Source: Viscum album (taxonomy: Eukaryota; Streptophyta; Magnoliopsida; Santalales; Viscaceae). Taken from it: a stretch of DNA of 64,000 bases. Shown here in pieces: positions 48,567 through 60,803 of this stretch (position 1 is the stretch's first letter; every line of letters begins with the position of its first letter). The position numbers and the translations under genes are program-made. The stretch spans positions 8,446,001-8,510,000 of the forward strand of contig OY728142.1 in NCBI GenBank assembly GCA_963277665.1. Direction: 5' to 3'. The notes under the pieces were generated by a model. The model was not told where the DNA came from, searched no databases, and saw nothing but the letters and a program-made list of their open reading frames with translations.

Positions 48567-51500
48567 TATAACGACCCATACTTTACATATATTTTTAATA
48601 CTTATAAATTGAAGTACACTTATAAAAATATATAACAAAACCATGAAAGGACCGTATAGGTATAGTGTCTTTAGAAACTGGGAAAAATTAAGAACTAGTT
48701 CATAAATCATCTAAATTGTCTCCCATTTATTTCATCATATCTAGAGTCCCTATTAGAATATCCTACTTAATAACCTTTTTCATGACCTGGGGAAAGAAAA
48801 CATACAAAAGGGTGTTCTCAAATGCTCAGTAAAGGTAAACAAAAGAAATATCAATCACATCATATTCATAAGAACATAACATTTTGGAAATCTTAACCTG
48901 CAAAAGAGATCATAATTTCATAACATGGGATAAATCATAGTAGTTAAATGTAATCTCAATAATCATAACAAAAAATATGAAACTTTTTGACATACACACA
49001 TAATAAAAGATAATCATTTCTTATTATTCAGGACTCATTGCCAAGACAATCTTAGCGGACAAATTCCATTTCTGAATCGAGTTCACTCCTCGTTTCAGTC
49101 CTATTTCACTGAACTGGTTTAACCTACCGTTCCATCCATGTCTATCTCATGAGATATAAATCTTTTCCCAATGCATTGAAGGGAGATATAGGTCCCACCC
49201 ATCTCATAATGAAACCATTCTTATGTGTGCCACAAAATCCTAAATCATACATCATAGTATAACCCCTGTAATAAAAATGGGAATCTTAAATATCATGGCA
49301 TCATTACATAATCCATATAAGATAAAATGAAATCATAAAAATAATTCCATCATAAAAAATCAAATCAATGTAAAAAATAGGGATAGAAACAGAACCCTAT
49401 ATTATCTTAGATGGAAAATAATTTTGATAAAACACATGACCTCCATTCTTGAGGAAAATATCCTTTCTACTTAAAAAACCATTTTACTTTCTTAAAATGT
49501 CATATGATTTTAAACTAAAAGAATTTTTTTAAAAATAAACTTGAAAACTTGTAAAGGAAGATTCATGGAAATAATGTTCTAAAAATCCATTCATGCCGTA
49601 TACGTTAAAAGAACTTTCTTCTTGTACTTTGGAAGGAAAAGTCAAAAAGTACCTCATACGAAAAATGAAAAAAGATTAGTTTAATATATTTTACTATAAA
49701 CTATCCAAAGGGTAAAATTGGATTTAAAAAACTGTAGGAGGATATAAATAATATTTCACATTGAGGAAACATGGATGTGGATGATAAATATTCCCCTGTA
49801 AATTCTGATGTATAAACAATCTCGGATAAAAATGAGATTGCGAGATTTTCCCTTACCTTAGGTCTGATTTGCTTCGTAAGTGTCCGAAACTCCTGTATAA
49901 TGATTTAAATAATGTCATTGAATTATTCCAAAATCATAATTATTTTTATAATATCATATATGGTCATATTCGTAGCTTCATATTAGTAATATTTCATTGC
50001 TACTTGTTATTTGGGTGTTTATTACTTTTTGTTCATATACGTGTTTTGTCGAATAAAATATTATTATTATTATTAGGTTATAGATACCTCATTTCCATAA
50101 TGGTATTAGTTTAATATATGTAATATTTATTCATTCAATTCATTTATATATTCATTATGCAATGAAGATCATGTAGAACGAGTCGCATCACATCGTGGAG
50201 ACGGTATTCCGTATGTACGCACGAGTGATGATATCGTTCCCATGATCATGGAATTGTATTGGAGTGTATGTATACTATTTTATAATCAATATCACTTTCC
50301 AATAATCATATATAGCTATTATTTACACCATTATACCCATCCAAGTATGATGGTGGTGGAAAATAGGTTACACCACGGCGTGGAGATGGTATTCCGTACG
50401 TACGCACGCGCGGTGATTTTGTTTTCCGTAGGATGGATAGATGGTGAAATAGGGTTGTTTCATACTTATAATAACATATCAGTATATGAGTGATACTTTT
50501 GTTATTACTTAATAATGAAACAACTAAATAATAAGAAGTTGAAGAAGAAATAAAGTTGAAAGAATCGGTAACGGACATTACCTCTTCTTCGAAGCGCCTC
50601 TTTGAGATCCCCTCTTAGGGCACTAAAATTGGTCTTTGAAGGAGACCAGGACCTCTAGGATGTTTTTAGAGAAGTGGAGAAGATAATTGGGAAGGTTTTG
50701 GCCGAGCTTTAAGGATCAAAGTGGTGTGAGGAAGAGAGGGAAGAGGTGCCCTTTTTTAAGGGAGGAGGGGGGACCTTTGGAAAAACTAAAAATATTATTT
50801 TATTATAATGTCATATTGGGTTTTTAATAGCTCCAAATTGATTTATTTCGAAGATAAGGATGGTATGGGTCAAAATAGTGTCATACAATAGAATTTTGAA
50901 ATGTTTAGGGTTCTATTTTAACCTTATCATTTAGATTTAACTTTATATTAAATAATTTTATTTTTACAGCGTCTTTTTGTTTTCTTACACTATAAGGTTA
51001 ATAAACATACTATAACAAGACAAAAGAACCCCAAGTTGTTTATTATTAAAATATATAACCATATTTAAGTCATTTGTCTGAACATTATATTTTTAGGAAT
51101 AAAATAACAATTAATAATATAATATTTGTTCTAAAAACTATTTTATGTCAATTTTGACACTATCTGTTAATTGATTTTTGTGAAAATCATAACAGAAATA
51201 TTAGTTCTCAGAAAGTTAATAAAATAAATAATAACATGTCATATTAACCTAGAAAATTATTGTAATTCATATAAAGTTTAAAATTACATTTATTTTGGTA
51301 TTTATAATATCAATTATGTCAATATTTCATTAATAAGATAATTACTACATAATCATTGTATCAGAACTAAATTAAATTATTTAATGTCGAAAAATTATAA
51401 ATAAAATACCATTATATATGAAATATTTTTATATTTATAATAAATATTTATAGTCGAATTTATCTTATGAGTAACCCTATATTAAAAATGTTTTAGCTAT

Positions 51501-52391
51501 AAAACATTGATTTTAACTATTTAAACTATTCTTAAAATAAAATAATATTAAATGTTCTAATCTAATCCAAATGGACCTAAATGGTCATATTTTATTCCTA
51601 ATGTTGTTTTTGGTCGGATTACACTTATCCAATAGAATTACAACATGTGTTAGGGTAATAATAATATCATTTTTCCCTTAATTACCCTATTTACTTTTAA
51701 CCATGGTAAAAAAGTAAAAAGTTACTATTCACCAAAAATTACATTCATCTCATTGAACCACATTTTAGTCATTGATATTAACTATGTCTCTCAAATTTTC
51801 AAAATTTCAGTCACAGAAGCGGTAAAATTAAGTTTGATGTGAATTTGGAAATTCTCCTAGGAGGTGGGTAAAAGAGGGTGAAAAGTTCAATAAAATTTTT
51901 ATATATATATAAAATTATAATAAAATGACTCCAATGAATTGAATTGAACTTATATATGTATTATGTATCAATTTTGAGCTAAAATAAATTTAATTAAAAT
52001 AAATAATTATTTAAATAAAAAGTCGGTTTTTAAATAGTAACCCAGTGTTTTCACTATTCATCAAAAATTAAAAGTTTTCAGAAAAATATCAGAATTTCAC
52101 CCTAGGCTAATTTCGACATTCCGAATCCAAAAATGAAGTCCGTTTTGAAAAATAAAAATTAATAACTTTCAAAAAGTGGGTATTACTATTCATAAAAGCT
52201 AGTTTTAATAATATTTTAATAGCATATCATTGGTTAGAGAAACTAGGTATTGCGTACAGCGCAAGCTATCGAGGAAGGTCGTGGTTGCGTGTAAAGAAAG
52301 CCAAGATAGTGTTGTGTGTAGTGAAAGATTCCTTTGATGATGTATATAAATTAAAAACAAAATATTTCTCATAAAAGTCTCGGGTGTTACA
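48567..52391 (-). repeat. TE-F 3' LTR
   Basis: 3825 bases. On the minus strand it runs TGTAACACCCGAGAC...GTTATA. It matches the partial 5' LTR (56492-59009) and, in reverse orientation, the TE-G LTR (59010-62660). The TATA box seen in the other two copies is changed to TTAAAAAAG here (near 50753). Two CGTACG-bearing sub-repeats lie at 50187-50423, and an AAGGTAAGGG splice-donor-like tract on the minus strand near 49850. Confidence 0.9.
50187..50423 (-). repeat. Two CpG-rich sub-repeats in the TE-F 3' LTR
   Basis: Segments at 50187-50240 and 50369-50423 share CGTGGAGA(C/T)GGTATTCCGTA followed by (C/T)GTACGCACG. They are about 184 bases apart and contain the only dense CpG clusters of the LTR. 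Confidence 0.85.
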
Positions 52392-52404
52392 TTCTACCCC
52401 TCTT
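52392..52404 (-). other. TE-F polypurine tract
   Basis: AAGAGGGGTAGAA on the minus strand, directly before the TGTAACACCC LTR start. Confidence 0.8.
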
Positions 52405-52430
52405 AAAATGAATTTCGCCCCTACAATTCG

Positions 52431-53057
52431 TCACATTGTAACAAACAGATGAGGATACCTCTCCCTCATCATTTCCTCAAGTTCCCATGTATCTTCTTCT
52501 AATTGGTGGTTCCTCCTTGAAACATTCACCAAGCGAGTGGTCTTGTTCCGTAGGAACTTTTCTCTACAATCATGAATCTCTATCGACTGTTCTTTATAAG
52601 AAAGATCTTGTTCCAGCGGTACAACTGCTGAGATGAGTACATGTGAAGGATCATGTATGTACTTTCTCAGGAGAGATACATGGAACACATCGTGAACTTG
52701 AGAAATATTTGGTGGAAGCTCCAATCCGTAAGCAACCTTCCCAACACGATCCAGTATTTCGAAAGGACTGATATACCTAGGGCTCAACATTCCATTCTTT
52801 CCAAATCTCATTACTCTCTTCCAAGGAGATATTAAGAAGAACACTTTATCACCAACTTCAAACTCTAAGTCTTTTCATCGGTTGTCAGTATAAATTTTCT
52901 GTCGACTCCGAGCTGCTCTTATGTGTTGTTGAATATATCTTACCGTTTCTGCCATCTCATCAACAAGATCAGGTCCTAATACCTTTCTTTCCCCAACTTC
53001 ATCCCAGCAAGTTGGAGTCCTGCATTTCTTTCCATAGAGAGCTTCATAAGGGTCCAT
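52431..53057 (-). pseudogene. TE-F integrase C-terminus and chromodomain
   Basis: Two open stretches of one frame (53057-52875 and 52844-52431) are separated by an in-frame TGA at 52874-52872. The first reads MDPYEALYGKKCRTPTCWDE, the GPY/F-type integrase region. The second, 137 codons, starts MFFLISPWKRVMRFGKNGML with the SH3-like domain. It has HDVFHVSLLRKYIHDPSHVL at residues 51-70 and a chromodomain at about residues 86-135 (EIHDCREKFLRNK, then EEDTWELEEMMRERYPHLF). The chromodomain is nearly complete; an R stands where the family usually has W in the V-S-W-RNH region. The stop codon at 52828-52830 region on the DNA side does not interrupt this part; the natural end is at 52431. Confidence 0.85.
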
Positions 53058-53822
53058 CTAAATACTGGAGTAAAAGCTATTATAATAAGTAAATTCCACC
53101 AAAGGTAGGTGTTGATCCCAACCACCTTTGAAATCCATAGAGCAAGCTCTCAACATATCTTCTAGAGTTTGAATTGTCCTCTCAGACTGACCGTCTGTCT
53201 GAGGATGATAAGCAGTGCTGAATATCAACTCTATATCCAGAGTATGCTGAAGACTTCCCCAGAAAATTGAGGTAAACCTCAGATCCCGATAAGATCTAAT
53301 GGAAAGTGGTACTCCATGCTATCTTACCACTTCCTTTACATATATCCTGGAAAGTTGATCCAGAGAGAACTCCTCTCTAATAGCAATGAAGTGTGCAGAC
53401 TTTGTTAGACTACCAACTATGACCAATATATCATTATTTGTATCGGATGTTTTAAGATGTCTGATGACAAAGTCTATAGTGATGTTTTCCCATATCCATT
53501 CGGGTATGTGTAATGGTTGTAACATCCCATTATACTTCTGTCTCTCAGCTTTAACTTATTGATAAAGCAAGCATCGATAGACATATTCAGCAACATCTCT
53601 TTTCATTCCATCCCACCAGAAGTACTCTTTCAGGTCCCTATACATCTTCATGCTTCCAAGATGAATAGTGAATGAAGAACTATGAGCCTCATCCAGCAGC
53701 TCCTTCTTTAATTCGGGGATGGGAGGAACACAAATCCGATTCTTGAACCTTCATCTCCCATCAAAATCAAGGTTGAATTCAGGAACATTTCTCACCTTGT
53801 TTAGTAACTCTACATCATCTTT
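53058..53822 (-). pseudogene. TE-F integrase N-terminus and catalytic core
   Basis: Reading down from about 53680, the zinc-binding part shows HSSSFTIHLGSMKMYRDL and WWDGMKRDVAEYVYRCLLYQ; the second cysteine of the C-x-x-C pair is tyrosine. The core reads ITIDFVIRHLKTSDTNNDIL (53480, first aspartate present), [16 protein letters not shown] (53300, second aspartate replaced by Y) and [20 protein letters not shown] (53205-53150, glutamate present). Stops lie near 53745, 53560, 53316 and 53055. The domain is clear but inactive because of the stops and the lost aspartate. Confidence 0.85.
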
Positions 53823-54437
53823 CTATGCCTCTTTAATCTTCACATGTTTTGATGGTAGACCATTTATTTGAGAAAGATACAATTTCTCCCCTTCCATTAT
53901 AATTCCATGATCCATCCTTTGTAAACCCATAAATATTGGATCTTTTGTGATCCTCATCATGGATAAGCTAGTATGGTCTTGCCAACTTAATGCATCTGCC
54001 AACTTTTTTTCTTTCCCAGGGTTGTAATGAATTGAGAAGTCGTAATCCATAATCATCTGCAACCATCTTCTTTGGTGCATATTCAGATCCTTTTGTGTGA
54101 AAATATAATTTAAACTTTTATGATCAGTATAAATGTCACACCTTTCTCCATAAAGATAATGCCTCCAAATCTTTAATGCAAAGATTACCACAGCTAACTC
54201 CAAATCATGAGTTGGGTAATTTTTCTCATGGATTTTCAACTTTCTTATGGCATAAGCTATCACCATATCATTTTTTATGAGAACACACCCCAATAACTTC
54301 TTGGATGCATCACTGTAGATCACAATCCTTTCTATACTACAAGGAGGTGTGAGCCCAGGTGCACTGGATAACCTTCTTTTCAACTCCTTGATATTTTCTT
54401 CACATTCCTCTGTCCACACGAACTTAACTTCTTTTTT
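53823..54437 (-). pseudogene. TE-F RNase H domain
   Basis: A 198-codon open stretch (54419-53823) encodes a complete-looking RNase H. The catalytic acidic residues are present at D37 (IYSDAS), E74 (HDLELA), D99 (YTDHKSL) and D142 (LADALS), and RRWL stands at 117-120. It is joined to RT by a one-base frameshift near 54437 in a T-run (A-run on the coding strand), and it ends at an in-frame stop at 53823. By itself the domain may be intact, but it has no start of its own and would not be made from a normal Gag-Pol. Confidence 0.85.
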
Positions 54438-55449
54438 GAGTCAACCTAGTGAGTGGATTAGATAATCGTGAAAAATCTTTCAAAAAATGTCGATAATATC
54501 CAACCCAACCAAGAAAACATCTGATATTTGTTACTACTGTTGGTCTCGACAATCTTTCGATAACCTATGTTTTTGCTGGATCCACAGATATCCCCTCTTT
54601 AGAGATTATGTGACCCAAAAATGCGACTTTTTGAATCCAAAATTCACACTTGGTAGATTTTACATAATGCTTCTCCTTTCTCAGGGACTTTTTTCCAATT
54701 CTCAAGTGATCTTCATGTTCATCGTTGCTCTTTGAATGGACAAGAATATCTTCTATAAAGTCTACCACAAACTGATCAAGATAGTCTCTAAAGACTCTAT
54801 TCATCAGATCTATGAAGATAGCAGGGGCATTAGTAAGACCAAATGGCATCACTATAAATTCATAATGTCCATACCTTTTACGGTAATCCGTCTTTTGTAT
54901 ATCCTCCCTTTTGACCCTTAATTGATGATACCCTGAACGAAGATCAATCTTGGAAAAGTATTGAGCTCCGAATAGTTGGTCAAATAAGTCATCAATACGT
55001 GGGAGAGGAAATTTGTTCTTGATAGTGATCTTGTTAAGTTCTCGATAATCAATGCAGAGTCTCATTGATCCATCTTTATTCTTAACAAACAGAACAGGTT
55101 CTACACAAGGTGACACACTAGGGCGTATGAATCCTTTATCAAGATTCTCTCGGAGTTTCTTCTTCAATTCCTGCAACTCATTTGGGGCCATTCTATAAGG
55201 TGTCTTTGAAATAGGCAAAGCACCCGGTACGAGTTCTATTGAAAACTCAACTTCACGATTTGGTGGAAGACCCGAAAATTCCTCCAGAAAGACATCATCA
55301 AACTCCCGTACAATGGGAATATTCTTAATCATGAGTTTCTCACCAACCATTTGAGATAAATAACCTTCATTTAGTGGAATCAAGACCCATAAGATGGAAG
55401 AAATTTCCAATAGATGTTTATGTTTATCCTTGCATAGATAGACGATCAT
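54438..55449 (-). pseudogene. TE-F reverse transcriptase domain
   Basis: The 294-codon open stretch 55449-54565 covers the protease-RT linker and most of RT. It shows [16 protein letters not shown] at 84-99, [20 protein letters not shown] at 130-149, [13 protein letters not shown] at 167-179 with the first catalytic aspartate, [12 protein letters not shown] at 201-212 and the active site [10 protein letters not shown] at 231-240. There the usual DD pair reads ED. An in-frame stop at 54565-54567 follows DPAKT. The connection segment (CFLGWVGYYRHFLKDFSRL) continues to the frameshift near 54437. It is the longest ORF of the window. Confidence 0.9.
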
Positions 55450-56019
55450 AAATTGATCTGAAATATGAAATGTGAATTCCCTTATTTGGCAATTGATATG
55501 AGCTCCATATAAAGAAAGTCAATCCATGCCAAGAATCACATCGAATTCCACTATAGGAAGGATTACAAGATTTACAGGAAGCACTTTCCCACCAACTTCA
55601 ATCGGAGAAGAATTATAAACTTTTGATGCAACTGTTGTTCCATTAGGGGTTTTCATAGCTAAATCAACATCTAATTGTTGTGGTAATACGGTGATACCCA
55701 TAGAAAATTCTTCAGAAATAAAACAGTGGGTGGATCCAGAATCAAATAAAACAGTAGCTACTTTAGAGTGGATGGTAAGTGTACTTTTCACCACATTGTT
55801 ATCATAATCCACATCGCTGATAGAAATTTCATGTGACATTCCTTTGTCATTATCCTTAAGGGTTTGTTGACGTCTATCATCGTCAAAAACCCTTCGATTA
55901 GGGCATTGATTATCATAATTCCCCATTTCCTTGCACTTGAAACATTGAAGTGTAGGAGGTGCACTATGTGTAGACTTTTCTTTATTTGAATCACTAGACA
56001 TCTTCTTCCCATCATTGTG
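55450..56019 (-). pseudogene. TE-F nucleocapsid end and aspartic protease
   Basis: A 160-codon open stretch (56001-55519). The second zinc knuckle at residues 20-33 reads CFKCKEMGNYDNQC, with asparagine at the histidine position. The protease active site LFDSGSTHCFIS is at 85-96 with D-S-G intact, and it ends VEFDVILGMD. An in-frame stop directly after this (55518-55516) replaces the tryptophan of the usual GMDWL. The linker ORF then leads into RT. Confidence 0.85.
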
Positions 56020-56269
56020 TCATTCAAATGCCCAATGACCTTCCATTACACATTTGAAACATTTACTTGTCCCTTTGAGAAAACTCCCTCCATGTTTCTT
56101 TCCACACATTGAGCATAAGGGAAAAATCATCTTCTTTTTAGTGTGCTCGTTAGATTTTCCTTTGAATTCGATTTTCCTCTTCTTATCAAACCCATATGAC
56201 TGATGGGATACTCCAATCTCCATCTCAACTTTGAGAGCACATCGAACGATTTCATCGAGTTCTATCCAT
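56020..56269 (-). pseudogene. TE-F gag with a 644-base internal deletion
   Basis: The start codon at 56269 (inside TTTTAGTCAATGG, as in TE-G) is followed after only 46 bases by the codon run MEIGVSHQSYGFDKKRK at 56223. In TE-G the same two points are 690 bases apart, so 644 bases encoding most of the capsid domain are missing and the frame is broken. The remaining part reads CSMCGKKHGGSF (last C of the first knuckle lost) and CFKCVMEGHWAFE, then a stop where the last cysteine should be. Confidence 0.85.
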
Positions 56270-56477
56270 TGACTAAAACCAAGAAGAATAGATTGAGCAA
56301 CACTATTTATAATAGGAAAAAAACATAATCAAGATTAAAATTTTACACATAAGGTCTTATCATATGTTATTCATTGTCATTTCTGAAACACTAAGATTGT
56401 GTTCTATGCTTAGACATATCCTTAGGGTTCTTACTAAGGATTTCACTTCCTAGTTTCCAAAGGTTCATTATACCTTT

Positions 56478-56489
56478 CCTCTGATACCA
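56478..56489 (-). other. TE-F primer binding site (initiator tRNA-Met)
   Basis: Minus strand TGGTATCAGAGG, two bases from the LTR end, identical to the sites of TE-D and TE-G. Confidence 0.9.
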
Positions 56490-58111
56490 ACTATAATGAC
56501 CCATACATTATATACATTGTTAATACATCAAAATTTAAGTACACTTATTACAACATATAACAAAACCATGAAAGGACCATATAGGTATAGTGTCTTTAGA
56601 AACTGGGAAACATAAACAACTGGTTCATAAAGAATCTACACTGTCTCCCATTTATTTCATCATATCTAGAGTCCCTTTTGGCATATACTACTTAATAACC
56701 CTCTTCCTAACCTTGGGAAAGAAAACATACAAAAGGGTGAGCTCAAATTCTCAGTAAGGGTAAAAAAAAGAAATATCAATCACATCATATTCATAAGAAC
56801 ATAACATTTTGGAAATCTTAACCTGCAAAAGAGATTATAATTTAATAACATGGGATAAATCATAGTAGTGAAATGTAATCCCAATAATCATAACAAACAA
56901 TATGAAACTTTGTGGAATACACACATAATCATAGAGAATCATTTTTTATGAGTCCAGACTCACTACCAAGACTATCTTAGCAGACAAAGTCCATTTCTGA
57001 ACCGAGTTCACTCCTCATTTCAGTCCTGTTTCACTGAACCGGTTTAACCTGCCCTTCCAGCCATGTCTATCTCATGAGATATAAATATTTTCCCAATTCA
57101 TTGATGGAGATATAGGTCCCAACCATCTCATAATGAAACCATTCTTATGTGTGCCACAAAATCATAAATCATACATCATAGTATAACCCATGTAATAAAA
57201 ATGGGAATCTTAAACATCATGCCATCATTACCTAATCCATATAAGATAAAAGGACATCGTAAAAATAATTCTATCATATCAAAATAAAATCAATGTAAAA
57301 AATAGGGATAGAAACATAACCCTATATTATCTTAGATGGAAAATAATTTTGATAAAACACTTGAACTCCATTCTTGAGGAAAATATCCTTTCTACTTAAA
57401 AAACATTTTCCTTTCTTAAAATGTCATATGATTTTAAACTAAAAGAAGTTGATTAGAAATAAACTTGAATAATTGTAAAGGAAGCTTCATGGAAATAATG
57501 TTCTAATAATCCATCCATGTTGTATAAGTTAAAAAAACATTCTTCTCGTACTTTGGCCGGAAAAGTGAAAAAGTACCTCGCACAAAAAATGACAAAATAT
57601 TCCTCTCATATCTTTTTATAAAAACAAACTATATTTTAATATTGGATTTAAACTACTGTAGGAGGATATAAATAATATTTCATATTGAGGAAAATGGATT
57701 TGGATGATAAATATTCCCCAGTAAATTCTGAAGTATAAACAATCTCGGATAAAAATGAGATTGCGAGATTTTCCCTTACCTTATGTCTGATTTGCTTCGT
57801 AAGTGTCTGAACCTCTTGTATAACAATTTAATAATGTCATTGAATTATTACAGAATCATACATATTGTTATGATATCATATATGTTCATATTCTTAGCTT
57901 ATTATTAGTAGTATTTCATTCCTACTTGTTATTCAGGTGTTCATTACTTTTTGTTCTTATGCGTGTTTTGTCGAATAAATTCTTTTTCATCATTTTAGGA
58001 TATAGATTCCTCATTTCCAGAATGGTATTAGTGTACTATATATCATATTTACTCATTAAATTCATTTATATAATCATTATGAAATGAAGATCATGTAGAA
58101 CGAGTCGCATC

Positions 58112-58343
58112 ACATCGTGGAGATAGTATTCCGTACGTACGCACGAGCGATGATATCGTTCCCATGACCGTGGAACTGTATTAGAGTGTATATATACTAT
58201 TTCAGAATCAATATCTCTTTACAAAAATCATATATAGTTATTATTTACACCATTATACCCATACAAGTAAGATGGTGGTGGAAAATAGATTACACCACGG
58301 CGTGGAGACGGTATTCCGTACGTACGCACGAGCGGTGATTTCG
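58112..58343 (-). repeat. Two CpG-rich sub-repeats in the TE-F 5' LTR
   Basis: Segments at 58112-58158 and 58292-58343, each with GTATTCCGTACGTACGCACG. Confidence 0.85.
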
Positions 58344-58672
58344 TTTTCCATAGGATGGATAGATGGTGAAATATGGTTTCTTATACTTATAATAACATAT
58401 CCGTATATGACTGATACTGATGTTATTACATTATAATGAAAAAAATAAAGATGAAAAATTGGAAGAAGAAATAAAGTTGAAATAATCGGTAACGGACAAT
58501 ACCTCTTCTTTGAAGCACCTCATTGAGACCTCCTCTTAGGGCACTAAAATTGGTCTTTGTAGAAGACCAAGACCTATAGGATTTTTCTAGGGAAGTGGAA
58601 AAGAGAATTTGGTAGGGTTTGTACGAGCATGAAGGATCAAAGTGGTGCGAGGTAGAGAGGGAGGAGGTTCCC

Positions 58673-58679
58673 TTTTATA
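58673..58679 (-). promoter_or_regulatory. TATA box of the TE-F 5' LTR
   Basis: Minus strand CCTTATAAAAGGGAAC, the same place and wording as in TE-G. It is followed by the purine/pyrimidine-rich leader start. Confidence 0.6.
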
Positions 58680-60468
58680 AGGGAGGAGAGGGGTACCTTT
58701 GGAAAAACTAATACTATTATTTTATTATAAGGTCATATTCGGTTTTTAATAGCTCCAAATTGATTTTTTCGAAGCTAAGGTTGTTATGGGTCTAAATCCT
58801 CTAATCCAATATAATTATATATGTTTAGGGTTCTATTTTTACATTATCATTTAGATTTGACTATAAGTTAAATAATTTTACTTTTACCGCATCTTTTTGT
58901 ATTCTTACACTATAAGATTAATAAACATACTATAACAAGACAAACAAACCTGAATATGTTTATTATTAATATATATAACCTTATCTAAGTCATTTGGGTG
59001 AACCATATATGTAACACCCGAGACTTTTATGTGAAATATTTTGTTTTTATGTTATATAAATCATCAATGGAATCTTTCACTACACAAAACACTAGCTTGG
59101 CTTGCTTTACACGTAACCACAGCCTTCCTCAATAACTTGCATCATACGCAATACCGAGTTTCACTAAACAATGATATGCTATTAAAATATTATTAAAACT
59201 AGCCATTATGAATATTAATAACCAATTTTTGAAATTTTATAAATTTTATTTTTCAAAATGGACTTCATTTTTGGATTCGGAATATCGAAATTAGCCTAGG
59301 GTAAATTTTTGGTATTTTTCTGAAAACATTCAATTTTTTATGAATAGTGAAACCACTAAGTGGTAGTTAAAAAAATGAATTTTTCATAAAAATTAATTTT
59401 ACCACTTCTGTGAGTGGAATTTTGAAATTCTGAGAGACACGGTTAATATCAAGGACTAAAATGTGGTTCAATGAGATTAAAAAATAATTTTTGGTGAATA
59501 GTAACTTTTTACTTTTTTTCCACTATTAAAAGTAAATAGGGTAATTTAGGGTAAAAATGATATTATTATTACCTTAACACATGTCCTAATTCTATTGGAT
59601 AAGTGTAATTCGACCAAAAACAACCTTAGGAATAAAATATGACCATTTAGGCCCACTTGGATTAGATTAGGACATTTATTATTAATTTATTTAAAGAAGG
59701 GTTAAAATAGTTGAAATCAATGATTAATAAGTGAATCATTTTTAATATGGGGTTATACATAAGATAAATCCTACTATAAATATTCATTAGAAAGATAAAC
59801 ATATTTCCTACATAATGATATTTTATTTTTAATTTTTAGACATTATGTAATTTAATTTATTGTTGACAGAATGATGATGCAGTAATTATCTTATTAATGA
59901 AATATAGACATAATTGATGTTATAAATACCCAAATAAATGTAATTTAAGGATTTTTATGAATTAAACTAATTTTCTAGGTTAATATGACATGTTGTTATT
60001 GATTTACGAAACTTGGTTTGAACTAATCATTCCGTTATGATTTTCACAAAAATCAATTACTAAATAGTGTCAAAATTGACATAAAATAGTTTTTAAAACA
60101 AATATTATATTATTAATTGTTATGTTATTCCTAAAATCTACAGTTTGGCCAAATGACTTAGATAAGGTTATATATATTAATAATAAACTACTTGGGGTTC
60201 TTTTGGCTTGATATGGTAAGTTAATTGACCTTATAGTGTAAGAAAACAAGAAGACACGGTAAAAGGTAAATTATCTAACTTAAAGTTAAATCTAAATGAT
60301 AAGGTTAAAATTGATAATTAAACTTGTCTAAATTCTATTGTATGAAAGGATTTAGACCCCTACCTACCTTATCTTCGAAATATATCAATTTGGAGCTATT
60401 AAAAAACGAATTTTACTTTATAATAAAATAATATTTTTAGTTATTCCAAAGGTGCCCCTCTCTTCCCT

Positions 60469-60475
60469 TATAAAA
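60469..60475 (+). promoter_or_regulatory. TATA box of the TE-G 5' LTR
   Basis: CTTATAAAAGGGCACC, followed by a C/T-rich stretch (CTCCTCCCCCTCTTCCTCAC) that suits a transcription start about 30 bases downstream. Confidence 0.65.
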
Positions 60476-60803
60476 GGGCACCTCCTCCCCCTCTTCCTCA
60501 CACCACATTGAGCCTTCATGCTCGTCCAACCCCTGACACTTTCTCCTCTCCACTTCCCTAGAAACATCATAGAGGTTCTGGTCTTATTCAAAGACCTATT
60601 TTATTGCTGTAAAAGGAGGTCTCAAAGAAGCACTTCAAAGAAGAGGTACTGTCTGTTACCGATTCTTTCATCTTTATTTCTTCTTACACTTCTTCTTCTT
60701 TAGTTGTTTCATTATGAAGTAATAACATCAGTATCACTCATATAATAATATGTTATTATATGTATGAAACAGCCTTATTTCACCATCTATCCATCCTACG
60801 GAA

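Larger units (their letters stand above)
48567..59009 (-). mobile_element. TE-F: minus-strand chromovirus, 5' LTR cut by TE-G
   Basis: The best preserved chromovirus in the window. Toward lower coordinates it shows the 5' LTR (56492-59009, incomplete), primer site, a gag with a large deletion, two zinc-knuckle remnants, protease, RT, RNase H, integrase, chromodomain, polypurine tract and 3' LTR (48567-52391). Pol runs in one frame except for about nine in-frame stops and one frameshift in a T-run near 54437. It sits in the gag of the Athila-like TE-E. It belongs to the same family as TE-G and, more distantly, TE-B. Confidence 0.9.
56492..59009 (-). repeat. TE-F 5' LTR, incomplete
   Basis: It matches the 3' LTR from 48567 up to about 51090 and then stops abruptly at the TE-G LTR start. 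The missing ~1.3 kb (corresponding to 51091-52391) should lie beyond TE-G. It carries two sub-repeats (58112-58158 and 58292-58343) and a TATA box (58673-58679). Confidence 0.9.

Noticed and set aside
53823..55449. Functional RT/RNase H gene
   Set aside because: Although these are the longest ORFs, they are parts of one polyprotein broken by in-frame stops, a frameshift and a changed active-site pair, with a gag deletion upstream.
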